Positions 7,782 through 16,054 of a stretch of DNA of 64,000 nucleotides are shown piece by piece. The first letter of the stretch is position 1, and every line of letters begins with the position of its first letter. Source of the DNA: Bordetella parapertussis (lineage in GTDB: Bacteria > Acidobacteriota > Terriglobia > Bryobacterales > Bryobacteraceae); the NCBI GenBank assembly GCA_943328975.2, contig CALQCC020000003.1, forward strand, positions 1 through 64,000, read 5' to 3'. The position numbers were made by a program, and so were the translations under genes. The notes beneath the pieces are model-generated. The model made no database searches. It was not told where the DNA came from and worked only from the letters and a program-made list of their open reading frames with translations.

Positions 7782-8582
7782 TCAGCGTTTAGGCCGGAGC
7801 ATTTCGCGGGTTTGCCGTAGAGATTGGTCCAGCAAGTCTTTTGCGAGCCGCCGGACGGCTGGCTCTACCAGCCACCGGAACGAGGCTGGGATGGAGCGGC
7901 TCAAAACGATGTTCTCCTGCTCCATATACACGCCGCCATCCCTCTGCTCGTATCTCGTAACAGTGTAGGTACGCCAGATGAATCCGCTCCCGTCGTCCGA
8001 GGGCGTTTTCCGCTGGTTCGACTTGCCGTAGTCCTGAATTTCGTCAATGTGAGCGCTGCGGGCAACCGAGTACAGTCGTGTCGCATCGACGGGGTAGTAG
8101 CGTGTCTCGTACTCCGCTTCTACCACGACGGTTACAAAAAGAACTGTGCGCACATACCGAATGGTGACCCGATCCTCGTTATCGGACTGCGAGAGAAGAT
8201 TTGCGTGAACGATGGTGGGGCCATACCAGGTGGGAAACTGGTCGTAATTTCGCGCAGCGGCTAAGACCTCCGGCAGCGTGGCGTCCGGAATGAAAACAGC
8301 GCCGATCCAATCATGAATCAGTCCGTGCGGAATTCTTTGCGCGGCCGGCGCCTTGATCTGCGAAACGACTACTTCTCCGCGACGGACGCGCTGGGCTTGG
8401 CCAGGGGCTTGGTCCACCCACAGAAACGCGCCGTCCGCGGCGGGGGAAGCTTTCAGACGGGCATCTACTACTCCAATGTATTGGTCCCAAGCCGCCAGTG
8501 TATTCGTCTGCAGCTCGGCCGAATTCGCGATGGACGCGGTGCACAAGGCCAACACAACCACGAAGGGCGGAGAGACTTTCAC
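7782..8582 (-). CDS. Exported hypothetical protein, possible START/SRPBCC-like fold
   Basis: A 266-residue protein with a GTG start, AAAGG five bases upstream and a signal peptide ending near NSA-EL. The body has the feel of a START/polyketide-cyclase-like ligand-binding domain (GLIHDWIGAVFIPDATLPEVLAAARNYD, then a long beta-rich part with WRTYTVTRYEQRDGGVYMEQENIVLSRSIPASFRWLVEP), but this rests on pattern only. It lies upstream of and on the same strand as the NO operon, separated by the operon promoter. No function is known to me. Confidence 0.6.
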   Translation of the reverse strand: MKVSPPFVVVLALCTASIANSAELQTNTLAAWDQYIGVVDARLKASPAADGAFLWVDQAPGQAQRVRRGEVVVSQIKAPAAQRIPHGLIHDWIGAVFIPDATLPEVLAAARNYDQFPTWYGPTIVHANLLSQSDNEDRVTIRYVRTVLFVTVVVEAEYETRYYPVDATRLYSVARSAHIDEIQDYGKSNQRKTPSDDGSGFIWRTYTVTRYEQRDGGVYMEQENIVLSRSIPASFRWLVEPAVRRLAKDLLDQSLRQTREMLRPKR

Positions 8583-8678
8583 TTGAACCTTTCGAAGAAG
8601 CCTCAGTTTACTCGATCAAGCGCCATGGAGTCTTCCCCGGGGTGCCCTCGGGCGCCTACTCTGCTATTTTGGAGAGCT

Positions 8679-9674
8679 ATGAGACGGCTATCTTGCGCTG
8701 CACTTCTGCTCGCGTCCTTGGTTCCTTTGGCCGGTCAGGCGCCCCCTGCGGCTCCGGCGAAGCCTGCCCGGGTGGTTCCTCCCGTCCGGATCATGGACTT
8801 CTCTGCAAAGCCGGCAACCGTGCAGGCAGGGCAACCGGTGCTGCTTTCCTGGCTGACGGAGAATCCGAACAGCGTCACCATTGAGCCGGGCGTCGGCAAG
8901 GTGACCGCTCGGGGGAGTCGGCAGGTTACGCCCACGGCCACAACGACCTATGTTCTGAGTGTTGCCGGTCCCGACAATGCGACACAGACCAAGACCTTAA
9001 CGGTTACCGTGACGGGTGGCGCGACGTCGGCCGCAGCATCCGCCCCTGCGAAAGCCGCTCGCTTGCCGGACGGTAAACCCGATTTCTCAGGAGTCTACGG
9101 ATTCGCCGGCTTACGGAACGCCGTGCCGCCAGCCCTCAAACCGGGGGCGGAAAAATATCGAATCGTGCGAGAGGGGAACCAAATCCGCGGCAATACGACT
9201 TTGACGACGGGCTCCGATTGCAACCCGCTTGGGGTGCCGCAATCCTTTGTGACCCCGTATCCCATTCAATTCGTCCACACGCCAAAACTATTGGTGATGA
9301 TGTTCGAGTATCCGAACACCTTCCGCATCATTCCGACCGACGGGCGCGCGCATACAGTGGACCCCGATCCAACCTTTATGGGTGAGGGCGTAGCTCGCTG
9401 GGATGGGGACACGCTGGTGGTGGATTCGATTGGTTTCAATGAGAAGACCGAGGTGAGCGGGTTCATGCACAGCGAAGCGCTGCATGTCATCGAACGGTAC
9501 CGCAAAACCGAAGACGGGTCGTTACTGTATGACGTCACCGTGGAGGATCCCAACGTGTGGGTGAGCCCTTGGGTGATGCCGCAGCGCACTCTGCCTCTGC
9601 GGCCCGAGCTCGAAAAAGTGGAAGAGTTCGTGTGCGAGGCAACCCCCGACTACAGTAAGTTCTTCGCCAAGTAA
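8679..9674 (+). CDS. Exported hypothetical protein with Ig-like N-terminal domain
   Basis: A 331-residue protein. The ATG at 8679 is chosen because GGAGAG lies just before it and the product starts with a signal peptide (MRRLSCAALLLASLVPLAGQ). Residues 35-115 look like an Ig-like surface domain (FSAKPATVQAGQPVLLSW ... PTATTTYVLSVAG). A second domain starts at PDGKPDFSGVYGF, a pattern common in acidobacterial exported proteins of unknown function. It contains ARWDGDTLVVDSIGFNE, which recurs in that family. No catalytic motif is visible. Confidence 0.7.
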   Translation: MRRLSCAALLLASLVPLAGQAPPAAPAKPARVVPPVRIMDFSAKPATVQAGQPVLLSWLTENPNSVTIEPGVGKVTARGSRQVTPTATTTYVLSVAGPDNATQTKTLTVTVTGGATSAAASAPAKAARLPDGKPDFSGVYGFAGLRNAVPPALKPGAEKYRIVREGNQIRGNTTLTTGSDCNPLGVPQSFVTPYPIQFVHTPKLLVMMFEYPNTFRIIPTDGRAHTVDPDPTFMGEGVARWDGDTLVVDSIGFNEKTEVSGFMHSEALHVIERYRKTEDGSLLYDVTVEDPNVWVSPWVMPQRTLPLRPELEKVEEFVCEATPDYSKFFAK

Positions 9675-9741
9675 TGGCGATATACTGAAGCCAGCCGATC
9701 GCTGTTCACAGCCCCGGCGAGTTGAACTGGAGATACATCCT

Positions 9742-10281
9742 ATGAAACGTACACTGCTTTTTCTCGGCCTGATGGGCGCTTCGGCCAGCGCGTGGGCACA
9801 GGCTCCGGCGGACGCGATCGAGAAGGCCCTGGGCGCGGCCCCGGCCCAGCTTCGCGACGCAGCGACGGTCATCAAGTGGAAGCCCGACTACACTTACGAC
9901 ACGTTGAAGAAAGGCACGAACCGTTTGGTGTGCTACGACCGTTCCGGTCTGCCGGGACAACAAGCGTTTTCGCTGGAATGCACCAGTATCGCTAACCTGG
10001 ACCGCGCGGCGCAGAACCTGAAGTTCGAAGCCATGGGCGATAAGAAGCAGGCCATGCTCGATGCAGCCGAAAAAGATGGAACGCGAGTGAAGCCGGAATA
10101 CGGTTCGGTCTGGTACCACTTGATGGGCGCGGATAAGGAACACGCTCGGACGCACATGACCATCGCTATTCCGGGAGCCACCACCCAATCCACCGGCATT
10201 CCCGACAACAACAAGCAGGGCGGCGTGTGGATCATGAACGCGGGCACTTCCACCGCGCACATCATGACGCCGGGCGAATAA
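9742..10281 (+). CDS. Exported hypothetical protein
   Basis: A 179-residue protein with a signal peptide (1-19, cleaved after WAQ) and GGAG before the start. The remainder has no domain I recognise; it contains one NRLVCYDRSGLPGQ segment and a second cysteine in LECTS, so a disulfide is possible in the periplasm. It precedes the DUF5818 gene by 14 bases and probably shares its transcript. Confidence 0.6.
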   Translation: MKRTLLFLGLMGASASAWAQAPADAIEKALGAAPAQLRDAATVIKWKPDYTYDTLKKGTNRLVCYDRSGLPGQQAFSLECTSIANLDRAAQNLKFEAMGDKKQAMLDAAEKDGTRVKPEYGSVWYHLMGADKEHARTHMTIAIPGATTQSTGIPDNNKQGGVWIMNAGTSTAHIMTPGE

Positions 10282-10295
10282 TACGCCTTCGTACC

Positions 10296-10622
10296 ATGAA
10301 GCCTCTACTGTTGGGTCTTCTCGTAATTACATTGCTGCCCGCGGCTCCGCGAAAGCAGAAGTTCAAGGGCAGCATTACCGATAGCATGTGCGCTCGGGGC
10401 GATCATTCCCAGATGAAGATGGGAGAGAACGACGCCGAGTGCACCACTGCTTGCGTGTTGGCTCACGGTGCTCTGTACGTTCTGTTCGACGGCAAACACA
10501 CTTACACGCTCAGCGACCAGAAGACTCCCGAGAAACTGGCGGGCAAGAAGGTCACCGTCACCGGAACGCTGAACGCTAAGACCAGCACTATTCAAGTGGA
10601 ATCGATCATCGCGGCAAAATAA
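10296..10622 (+). CDS. Small exported DUF5818-like protein
   Basis: A 108-residue protein with a short signal peptide (MKPLLLGLLVITLLPAA) followed by a beta-rich domain with KGSITDSMCA, a histidine/methionine-rich GDHSQMKMGE stretch, ECTTAC, and KVTVTGTLNAKTSTIQVESI at the end. The ITDSMC ... H-M ... C pattern recurs in small exported acidobacterial proteins annotated as DUF5818. The Cys, His and Met residues could bind a metal, but this is a guess. The ATG at 10296 gives the signal peptide; the longer frame from 10227 does not. Confidence 0.65.
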   Translation: MKPLLLGLLVITLLPAAPRKQKFKGSITDSMCARGDHSQMKMGENDAECTTACVLAHGALYVLFDGKHTYTLSDQKTPEKLAGKKVTVTGTLNAKTSTIQVESIIAAK

Positions 10623-10637
10623 GCCGCGGGATGAGTC

Positions 10638-10643
10638 TATGCT
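10638..10643 (+). promoter_or_regulatory. TATGCT -10 element six bases before a start codon
   Basis: TATGCT ends six bases before the ATG at 10650 with no ribosome binding site between, which fits a leaderless message. Confidence 0.35.
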
Positions 10644-10649
10644 TAAGGC

Positions 10650-11012
10650 ATGAGACTTCCTGTTCTACTACTGGCCTTTTCGTCCTTCCTCTTTGCGGTC
10701 GATCCGGCCGTGAGCCAAGCCCAGACGCTTCTGAAGGCGCACAAATATACCGAGGCCATCGCTCTGTTGGACAAGGCGCACGCGGCAACGCCGAAGTCGG
10801 CTGAAGTGACGAAGGCCCTGGTCGACGCCAACCTAGCTTCCGCCGATTCCTTAATGGCCGACCCGGCGCTGCCCCCGAACGCCAAATATCCCAACGCGCT
10901 GCGTGCGTATCGCAAGGTGATCGCGCTGGATAAGACCAACCAGAAGGCAAAATCCAACATCGACCAGATCGAAGCCATCTACAAACAGATGGGCCGTCCG
11001 ATCCCGCAATAG
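10650..11012 (+). CDS. Small exported TPR-like protein
   Basis: A 120-residue protein with a signal peptide (MRLPVLLLAFSSFLFA) and helical tetratricopeptide-like repeats: AQTLLKAHKYTEAIALLDKAHAATPKS and ALRAYRKVIALDKTNQKAKSNI show the TPR spacing of small and large residues. Such proteins usually act in protein-protein contacts. It converges on the DUF1223 gene with a single base between the stops. Confidence 0.7.
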   Translation: MRLPVLLLAFSSFLFAVDPAVSQAQTLLKAHKYTEAIALLDKAHAATPKSAEVTKALVDANLASADSLMADPALPPNAKYPNALRAYRKVIALDKTNQKAKSNIDQIEAIYKQMGRPIPQ

Positions 11013-11013
11013 G

Positions 11014-11766
11014 CTACGGCTTCAGCGTCGCCGCGCCCAGGATGTGGCGCGTTTCTTTGTCCTGCACCAGCAGCACCAGCTTGAGGTTGGTGCGATTCCA
11101 TTCGGGGCGGAGGTTCAGCCGAGCCTCCGCCGTATACTCGCCTGGCGTGGCTGGGTCGATCTCAGCCAGTCGGCTGAGACTGCGTACGACGGCGGCATGC
11201 TGCAATTTCCGTCCGCGATTTTCACCAGCGGAAACGTTCGACTCCAGACCGCTTTCCGTAATCGCGAGCAACACGTCGGCTTTGTGGCTCCCCGGCGGGA
11301 GTTTGCCGACTTGGATCGCTATGGTCTGGGCCGTGTTTGATGGTTGGCTCAATCGCAACTCGACTGGCGCACGCGGACTGCGCGCGGCATCGGCAATGGC
11401 GGCTGAAACCGCGCGGGAATCCGAGCCGAGCACTTCCTTTTCGCCGTTGATCACCGCTTGTGGCGTGTAGATATTGCCCGTGCGCATCGCGACGCCGTAA
11501 TCCTGCTGCCGGGAGGAAAACAAGGGCGAGGAGTAACGGTCCTTCCAGCCGAGCCCGTCCCAATAATCGACATGTTCGCCCAACACGATGACTCCGTCGC
11601 GTTCAAAGCGGGCGAGGACGCTATCCGCGGGCGGGCAACTGGAGCAGCCTTCGGAGGTAAACAGCTCCACCACGACGGGAGCTGGAGGTTTCGGGGTGCG
11701 TCCGCCACGCGGTTGCGCGAGGCAAATGCTGGTGCACATAATGCTGAAAATCAGAGGCCGAAGCAT
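11014..11766 (-). CDS. Exported DUF1223 (thioredoxin-fold) protein
   Basis: A 250-residue protein with a signal peptide (residues 1-17) and a DUF1223 domain whose VVVELFTSEGCSSCPPAD carries a CxxC pair at C41 and C44 in the position of a thioredoxin active site. The segments HVDYWDGLGWKDRYSSP and YTPQAVINGEKEVLGS are characteristic of this family. A redox role in the periplasm is likely but unproven. The ATG at 11766 is followed by a normal signal peptide; longer frames run into the divergent holB region. Confidence 0.85.
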   Translation of the reverse strand: MLRPLIFSIMCTSICLAQPRGGRTPKPPAPVVVELFTSEGCSSCPPADSVLARFERDGVIVLGEHVDYWDGLGWKDRYSSPLFSSRQQDYGVAMRTGNIYTPQAVINGEKEVLGSDSRAVSAAIADAARSPRAPVELRLSQPSNTAQTIAIQVGKLPPGSHKADVLLAITESGLESNVSAGENRGRKLQHAAVVRSLSRLAEIDPATPGEYTAEARLNLRPEWNRTNLKLVLLVQDKETRHILGAATLKP

Positions 11767-11814
11767 GCGAAGAACCCCCCACGTGTTATTCTGACGCCTT
11801 CGGGGCTTCTTGCG

Positions 11815-12846
11815 TTGAATACAGATTGGAACTTTTTCGGAAACCCCGCGGCTGTCTCCGCGCTGCAGACGATGATCGCGCGCGAACGCATCCCGCAAAC
11901 GATCCTCATTGCCGGTCCGGAGGGGGTGGGCAAGGCCACGCTGGCTCGGCGTTTTGCCGCGCAATTGTTGGGCGACGCCCACAAGATCGAACTCGACGAC
12001 CTGAGCCTGGAAGCCAACGTCACCATCCGCACCGACCGCCTCAAACTGCCCGCCGACAAACGGAACGACGATCCGTTGGTGTTTAGTTCGCATCCGGATT
12101 TCATGACTGTTGCGCCGGATGGACCGCTGGGGCAGATCAGCATCCAGCAAATGCGCCTGGTGAAAGATCGCGCGTCCATGAAGCCGCTACGCGGGCACTG
12201 GCGCGTATTTTTGATCGACGGCATCGATAAGGCGAATCCGCAGGCGGCGAACTCTTTGCTGAAGACGCTCGAGGAACCGCCCGAGCATTTGATCCTGATC
12301 ATGACCGCCAACAATCCCTACGATTTGTTGACGACGATCCGTTCGCGTTCCGTGATCTTGAATCTGGGTCGGCTGGGCGAACCGGAGATGCGGCGCTTTC
12401 TGGAAGGCCGTGGTGTGGATCAAATCGAAAGGCGGCTCGCACTCGGCGAAGGTTCCCCGGGCATCGCGTTGTCGGTTGATTTTGAAACCTACGACCGTCG
12501 CCGTACCGCGATGCTGACCCTGATGCGCGTGGCTGCGGGCATGGAGCAATTCGGCGCGTGGATGAAGCACTCCGAGTCGATTGGGGCGCGCAAGACCGAA
12601 AAGCTGGAGCAGTATGTGGAGGTTCTCTACTCCCTGATCGAGGACGTGATGCGCCTGGCTCACGGGGCCCCCGCGAGGCAGAATATCGACATTCAGGGCG
12701 AGCTGGAAGCGCTCTCCGCGCGTGTGTCGTTCGAGTGGCTGCGGAAAATTACGCGTCGTGCGGACGACTTGGTGGACCTGGCTCGCCGGAATATTCAGAA
12801 GTCGATTGCCCTGGACGCCATTGCGGTAGGTTTGCAGAGCCGGTAA
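11815..12846 (+). CDS. holB: DNA polymerase III delta' subunit
   Basis: About 343 residues, close to the usual 330, in the AAA+ clamp-loader family. Seen: VSALQTMIARERIPQTILIAGPEGVGKATLARR (Walker A), HWRVFLIDGIDKANPQAANSLLKTLEEPP (Walker B/sensor region) and TIRSRSVIL where the arginine-finger SRC motif usually sits. The four zinc-binding cysteines of the E. coli protein are absent. Because no ATG or GTG is available before the conserved NTDWNFFGNP start, a TTG at 11815 is the best start. It loads the sliding clamp as part of the replicase. Confidence 0.85.
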   Translation: MNTDWNFFGNPAAVSALQTMIARERIPQTILIAGPEGVGKATLARRFAAQLLGDAHKIELDDLSLEANVTIRTDRLKLPADKRNDDPLVFSSHPDFMTVAPDGPLGQISIQQMRLVKDRASMKPLRGHWRVFLIDGIDKANPQAANSLLKTLEEPPEHLILIMTANNPYDLLTTIRSRSVILNLGRLGEPEMRRFLEGRGVDQIERRLALGEGSPGIALSVDFETYDRRRTAMLTLMRVAAGMEQFGAWMKHSESIGARKTEKLEQYVEVLYSLIEDVMRLAHGAPARQNIDIQGELEALSARVSFEWLRKITRRADDLVDLARRNIQKSIALDAIAVGLQSR

Positions 12847-12923
12847 CGTTGTGTTATCAAGGAACTAAGTAAGCCGCCGCTGGCCTGCCAGTAGTTCATT
12901 CTTTCTGGGACAAGGAGTCCGCA

Positions 12924-13241
12924 GTGGAACCCGGGAATCGCCGCCTCATCCGCCCTTCGCTCACCGATGTGAAGGAGCCGCGTCCGCCTAGAGAAGGCGC
13001 GCCGCCTCGTAAGGACGGAGCCGCTAAGAAGATCATGCCTCCGGATCAGACCAACGCGGAGAATTTTTACTACCTGAAACAGATGCAGTCCAAGACGCCG
13101 ATGACCATCGTGCTGAAGGACGGCGAGATTCTGAATGGTGTCATCGAGTGGTACGACAAATGTTGTTTGAAGTTGAATCGTGAAGGCGCCCCAAACTTGT
13201 TGATCTATAAATCCAACGTAAAGTACATGCACAAAGCTTAA
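12924..13241 (+). CDS. hfq: Hfq-like RNA chaperone with N-terminal extension
   Basis: 105 residues. The first 40 are basic, proline-rich and probably disordered; residues 43-105 align with the Sm core of Hfq (NAENFYYLKQM, then TPMTIVLKDGEILNGVIEWYD and LLIYKSNVKYM). Conserved against E. coli are Gly29, Gly34, Glu37, Asp40, Tyr55 and Lys56. Changed are distal-site Tyr25 (Val), proximal Phe42 (Cys) and His57 (Ser in YKS), and there is no C-terminal tail. The stop shares one base with the start of the next gene, so the two are likely co-translated. Confidence 0.8.
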   Translation: MEPGNRRLIRPSLTDVKEPRPPREGAPPRKDGAAKKIMPPDQTNAENFYYLKQMQSKTPMTIVLKDGEILNGVIEWYDKCCLKLNREGAPNLLIYKSNVKYMHKA

Positions 13242-13711
13242 TGCCGACCAATCAACGGCACACGTTCACCGCAGTCATCCAGGCATCTGGCGGCGGTGCG
13301 GCCTACGCGGAAGTTCCTTTCGACGTAGAAGAAGTCTTTGGCGATAAGCGTCCTCAAGTGAAGGTCACCATTGAGGGCGAGACCTATGTCTGGCGGCTGA
13401 TTCGCGCCGGCACCCCGTTCCACACCCTGGGAGTCCCCAAGGGAATTCGCGAGAAATCGGGCAAGAACTTCGGCGACACCATCGAGATCACGGTCGAGGC
13501 CGACAACGCGGTTCGGGACGTGGCGGTGCCTGCGGATTTTACGGCGGCGTTGGCCGCGGAACCGTCAGCGAAGGAATTTTTCGAGACCCTCAGCCCGTCG
13601 CACCGCAAGGAATTCGTCCGCTGGATCAGCGAAGCGAAAAAGGATCAGGCTCGTGCGCGGCGGGTGGAGCAGGCGATTCAGATGCTGAACGAAAAACAGA
13701 TCGGCGTTTAG
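13241..13711 (+). CDS. DUF1905 / YdeI-family protein
   Basis: A 156-residue protein with two parts: an N-terminal DUF1905 beta domain (HTFTAVIQASGGGAAYAEVPFDVEEVFG ... VKVTIEGETYVW) and a C-terminal helical YdeI/OmpD-associated segment (LSPSHRKEFVRWISEAKKDQARARRVEQAIQML). Members are linked to resistance to cationic peptides in enteric bacteria, but in this phylum the role is unknown. No signal peptide, so cytoplasmic. Its start overlaps the hfq stop by one base. Confidence 0.85.
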   Translation: MPTNQRHTFTAVIQASGGGAAYAEVPFDVEEVFGDKRPQVKVTIEGETYVWRLIRAGTPFHTLGVPKGIREKSGKNFGDTIEITVEADNAVRDVAVPADFTAALAAEPSAKEFFETLSPSHRKEFVRWISEAKKDQARARRVEQAIQMLNEKQIGV

Positions 13712-14127
13712 GCGTTTTCGTCAGGGGCCGCTGCATTTCTAACAAAAACCCGAGCCTGCGCCTCTAGCAGGGGACGCGCCTCGGCACCGGTCAACTGCTG
13801 CTCGCGGACATGGTAGGTCAGCGCTCCATGCTGGACTGGGGCATTCTCGCGCTCGAACACGTAGACCATGTGAATGACGTTGGCCTCCCGCGACATGATC
13901 GCGAACCGGACGGCGTCCACTGTGGCTTCCGCGGGGAACCGGGAGCACCCCCCGCGCGCGTAACCGAAGTTACAGCGGTCATAGTCGGCGGGCTGCGGAG
14001 AGGTCCCGGCGTGGCATTCGCCGGCATGCAAAACGCCCAGCGGAGCCCGTGGTGGGCGGACCCATCCGGTCTCTTGCAGCGGTTCTGTGGGTAGAAAATA
14101 CGGGCAGGGCACGGCGGTGGGCCCCAT
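13708..14127 (-). CDS. Conserved cysteine-rich hypothetical protein
   Basis: A 139-residue cytoplasmic protein whose N-terminal half holds conserved-looking cysteines: CPYFLPTEPL near the start, GECHAG around 38, and RCNFGYARGGCSRFP at about 52-63. The order CPxFLP, GxC, CNxGYARGxCxRFP recurs in acidobacterial genomes in my recollection, and the spacing would suit a zinc or Fe-S site. The second half is a small alpha/beta region. Convergent with the YdeI-type gene, overlapping by four bases. Confidence 0.6.
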   Translation of the reverse strand: MGPTAVPCPYFLPTEPLQETGWVRPPRAPLGVLHAGECHAGTSPQPADYDRCNFGYARGGCSRFPAEATVDAVRFAIMSREANVIHMVYVFERENAPVQHGALTYHVREQQLTGAEARPLLEAQARVFVRNAAAPDENA

Positions 14128-14145
14128 TTCACTAGGGCAAGGCTG

Positions 14146-14151
14146 TATCCT
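14146..14151 (+). promoter_or_regulatory. TATCCT -10 element six bases before a TTG start
   Basis: TATCCT ends six bases before the TTG at 14158 and no ribosome binding site is present, which supports both a leaderless message and the TTG start of the TPR gene. Confidence 0.35.
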
Positions 14152-14157
14152 AACAGA

Positions 14158-14463
14158 TTGGATAACCGTTCTGAAATCTTAAAGCAGATGCTGGCTGCCG
14201 ACCCCGCGAACAGCTTCGCCCGTTACGGGCTTGCCATGGAGTACATGAAGTCGGGCGACCTGGAAGGTTCCGTAGGGGAATTCGCAGCGCTGCTCGAGCG
14301 TGACCCGAACTATTCGGCCGGCTACTTCCATGGCGGCCAGACGCTGGAAAAGATGGGTCGGCTAGACGACGCCCGCGACTATTACCGGCGCGGCTTGGCG
14401 GTGACCCGCGATGCCCACGCGCGCGGCGAACTGCAGACGGCTCTAGATATACTAGGGGAGTAG
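14158..14463 (+). CDS. Small cytoplasmic TPR protein
   Basis: 101 residues, TTG start. Two clear tetratricopeptide units: PANSFARYGLAMEYMKSGDLEGSVGEFAALLERDPN and YSAGYFHGGQTLEKMGRLDDARDYYRRGLAVTRD. No signal peptide. It lies 17 bases before the larger exported TPR gene and may be transcribed with it. Confidence 0.75.
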   Translation: MDNRSEILKQMLAADPANSFARYGLAMEYMKSGDLEGSVGEFAALLERDPNYSAGYFHGGQTLEKMGRLDDARDYYRRGLAVTRDAHARGELQTALDILGE

Positions 14464-14480
14464 TTGGGAGTTGAAGCGCC

Positions 14481-16001
14481 GTGCGCCTATTTACATTTGC
14501 ACTGCTGATCGCCGTTGCGGCCCGGCCTGGGTTGGCGCAGCAGCAGGCCACCAACACGCAGAAGCTGGGGACGCTGGACGCGAATCCTACGCTGTTCGCG
14601 GTGCTCGCGGCCATCAACGCGGCCGGCTACGATACCGACATCGATTCGCCCACGAATAACCCGCTGCGGAAAGCTCTGCGCGATCATTTGGCGACCAGGG
14701 AGATCCCCAGCCTTTCCACGCTGCGGCGCTACGTGCGGGACCACCATCTGCCGAATCCGAGTGACGACCTGGGGCAGTACGTATCCTTCGCGTTGCTCAA
14801 CAAGGGAGCACCGGCGTTTGGTCCGGCGATGCCGAATTTTCCGCCTCCCGCGGATGCGGACCGGTTGCACGATTTCGGACCGCTGGTCGCCGCTTTCTAC
14901 CAAGAAGCCGACGTCCCCAAGTTGTGGGAGCTTGCCCAGCCAGCTTATGAAGCTGCACTGGAGCAATATGCGGATCCGATTTCAGGCGCGATTCAGGGCG
15001 TCAACGCCTACCTGCGCAATCCGCTGAATCCGCAAACCAAGGGTCGCTTTCAAGTGTTTATCGATCTTCTGGGTGCGCCGAATCAAGTCCACGCCCGCAT
15101 TTATCTGGAAGAGTATTTCGTCGTCATCACCCCGTCGGCCGAACCGCGCATTGACGAAATCCGGCATCACTACCTGCGCTTCTGGGGGGATGGCCTGGGT
15201 TTCAAATATGCAGAGAATCTGACGAAACTCAAGCCCTTGGGCGACTACGCGCTGGCTTCTCCGATCCTGGGAGAACAGTATCGGCAGGATTTCCTGTTGC
15301 TGGCCACCGAATCTTTCATCCGCGCTGTTGAGCCCCGCGTTACCCGTCAGCCTGCGGCGACGGCGAAAGCCATGGTCACGCAAGCTATGCGCGAAGGCTT
15401 CGTGTTGGCCCCTGCGTTTTTCGACTTGTTGCCCAAGTTCGAAGCCCAGCCGGATACGATGCGCAATTATTTCCCGGACCTGCTCAAGGGCATCGATCCC
15501 AAGAAGGAAGCCGTCCGGCTGGACAAGATTGACTTCGTCACCGAGCGTGCCGTTCGTACGGTTCGCGTGACGGTACAGGCTAAGCCGCCGGTTTTGACCG
15601 GAACCGCCAAGTCCCTGGATGACGCCGAGGAACTCTTCCGAGCGCAGAAATTGCCTGCGGCTAAGGAAGCATGGTCGGCCATTCTGGGGAGCACGGCCGA
15701 GAAATCGACCCAGGCAAGGGCGTATTATGGTTTGGCACGCGTTGCTTTGTCGGAACGCGACCCGGAACGGGCCGACCAGTTGTTCCGCAAGGTACTCGAA
15801 TTAGAGCCGGATGCGTCTACTCTCTCGTGGAGTTTGGTGTATCTTGGCAAGTTGGCCGATTCGCAAGGAGAAGGCGAACCGGCGAAAGAGTTTTATGGAC
15901 AGGCGTTGGCGATAGCCGGCCTGCCGGAGCAGGTGAAGCGAGAAGCACAGCAAGGGCTTTCGGGGGCCTTCTTTAGACCCCGTCCGCCAGACGAGCAGTA
16001 A
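14481..16001 (+). CDS. Exported TPR-containing hypothetical protein
   Basis: A 506-residue protein with a GTG start preceded by GGGAG and a signal peptide (MRLFTFALLIAVAARPGLA). The first 370 residues are helical without a family I know; VVAFYQEADVPKLWELAQPAYE and HARIYLEEYFVVITPSAEPRIDEIRHHYLRF suggest an inactive protease-like or binding domain. The last 130 residues hold tetratricopeptide repeats (AEELFRAQKLPAAKEAWSAIL, ARAYYGLARVALSERDPERADQLFRKVLELEPD). Followed by another exported TPR protein and rnc. Confidence 0.7.
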   Translation: MRLFTFALLIAVAARPGLAQQQATNTQKLGTLDANPTLFAVLAAINAAGYDTDIDSPTNNPLRKALRDHLATREIPSLSTLRRYVRDHHLPNPSDDLGQYVSFALLNKGAPAFGPAMPNFPPPADADRLHDFGPLVAAFYQEADVPKLWELAQPAYEAALEQYADPISGAIQGVNAYLRNPLNPQTKGRFQVFIDLLGAPNQVHARIYLEEYFVVITPSAEPRIDEIRHHYLRFWGDGLGFKYAENLTKLKPLGDYALASPILGEQYRQDFLLLATESFIRAVEPRVTRQPAATAKAMVTQAMREGFVLAPAFFDLLPKFEAQPDTMRNYFPDLLKGIDPKKEAVRLDKIDFVTERAVRTVRVTVQAKPPVLTGTAKSLDDAEELFRAQKLPAAKEAWSAILGSTAEKSTQARAYYGLARVALSERDPERADQLFRKVLELEPDASTLSWSLVYLGKLADSQGEGEPAKEFYGQALAIAGLPEQVKREAQQGLSGAFFRPRPPDEQ

Positions 16002-16054
16002 ACAGACAAGGCAAAGCCAGGAAGCAATCATTTTCATAGGAGCTTGAAGAAACA

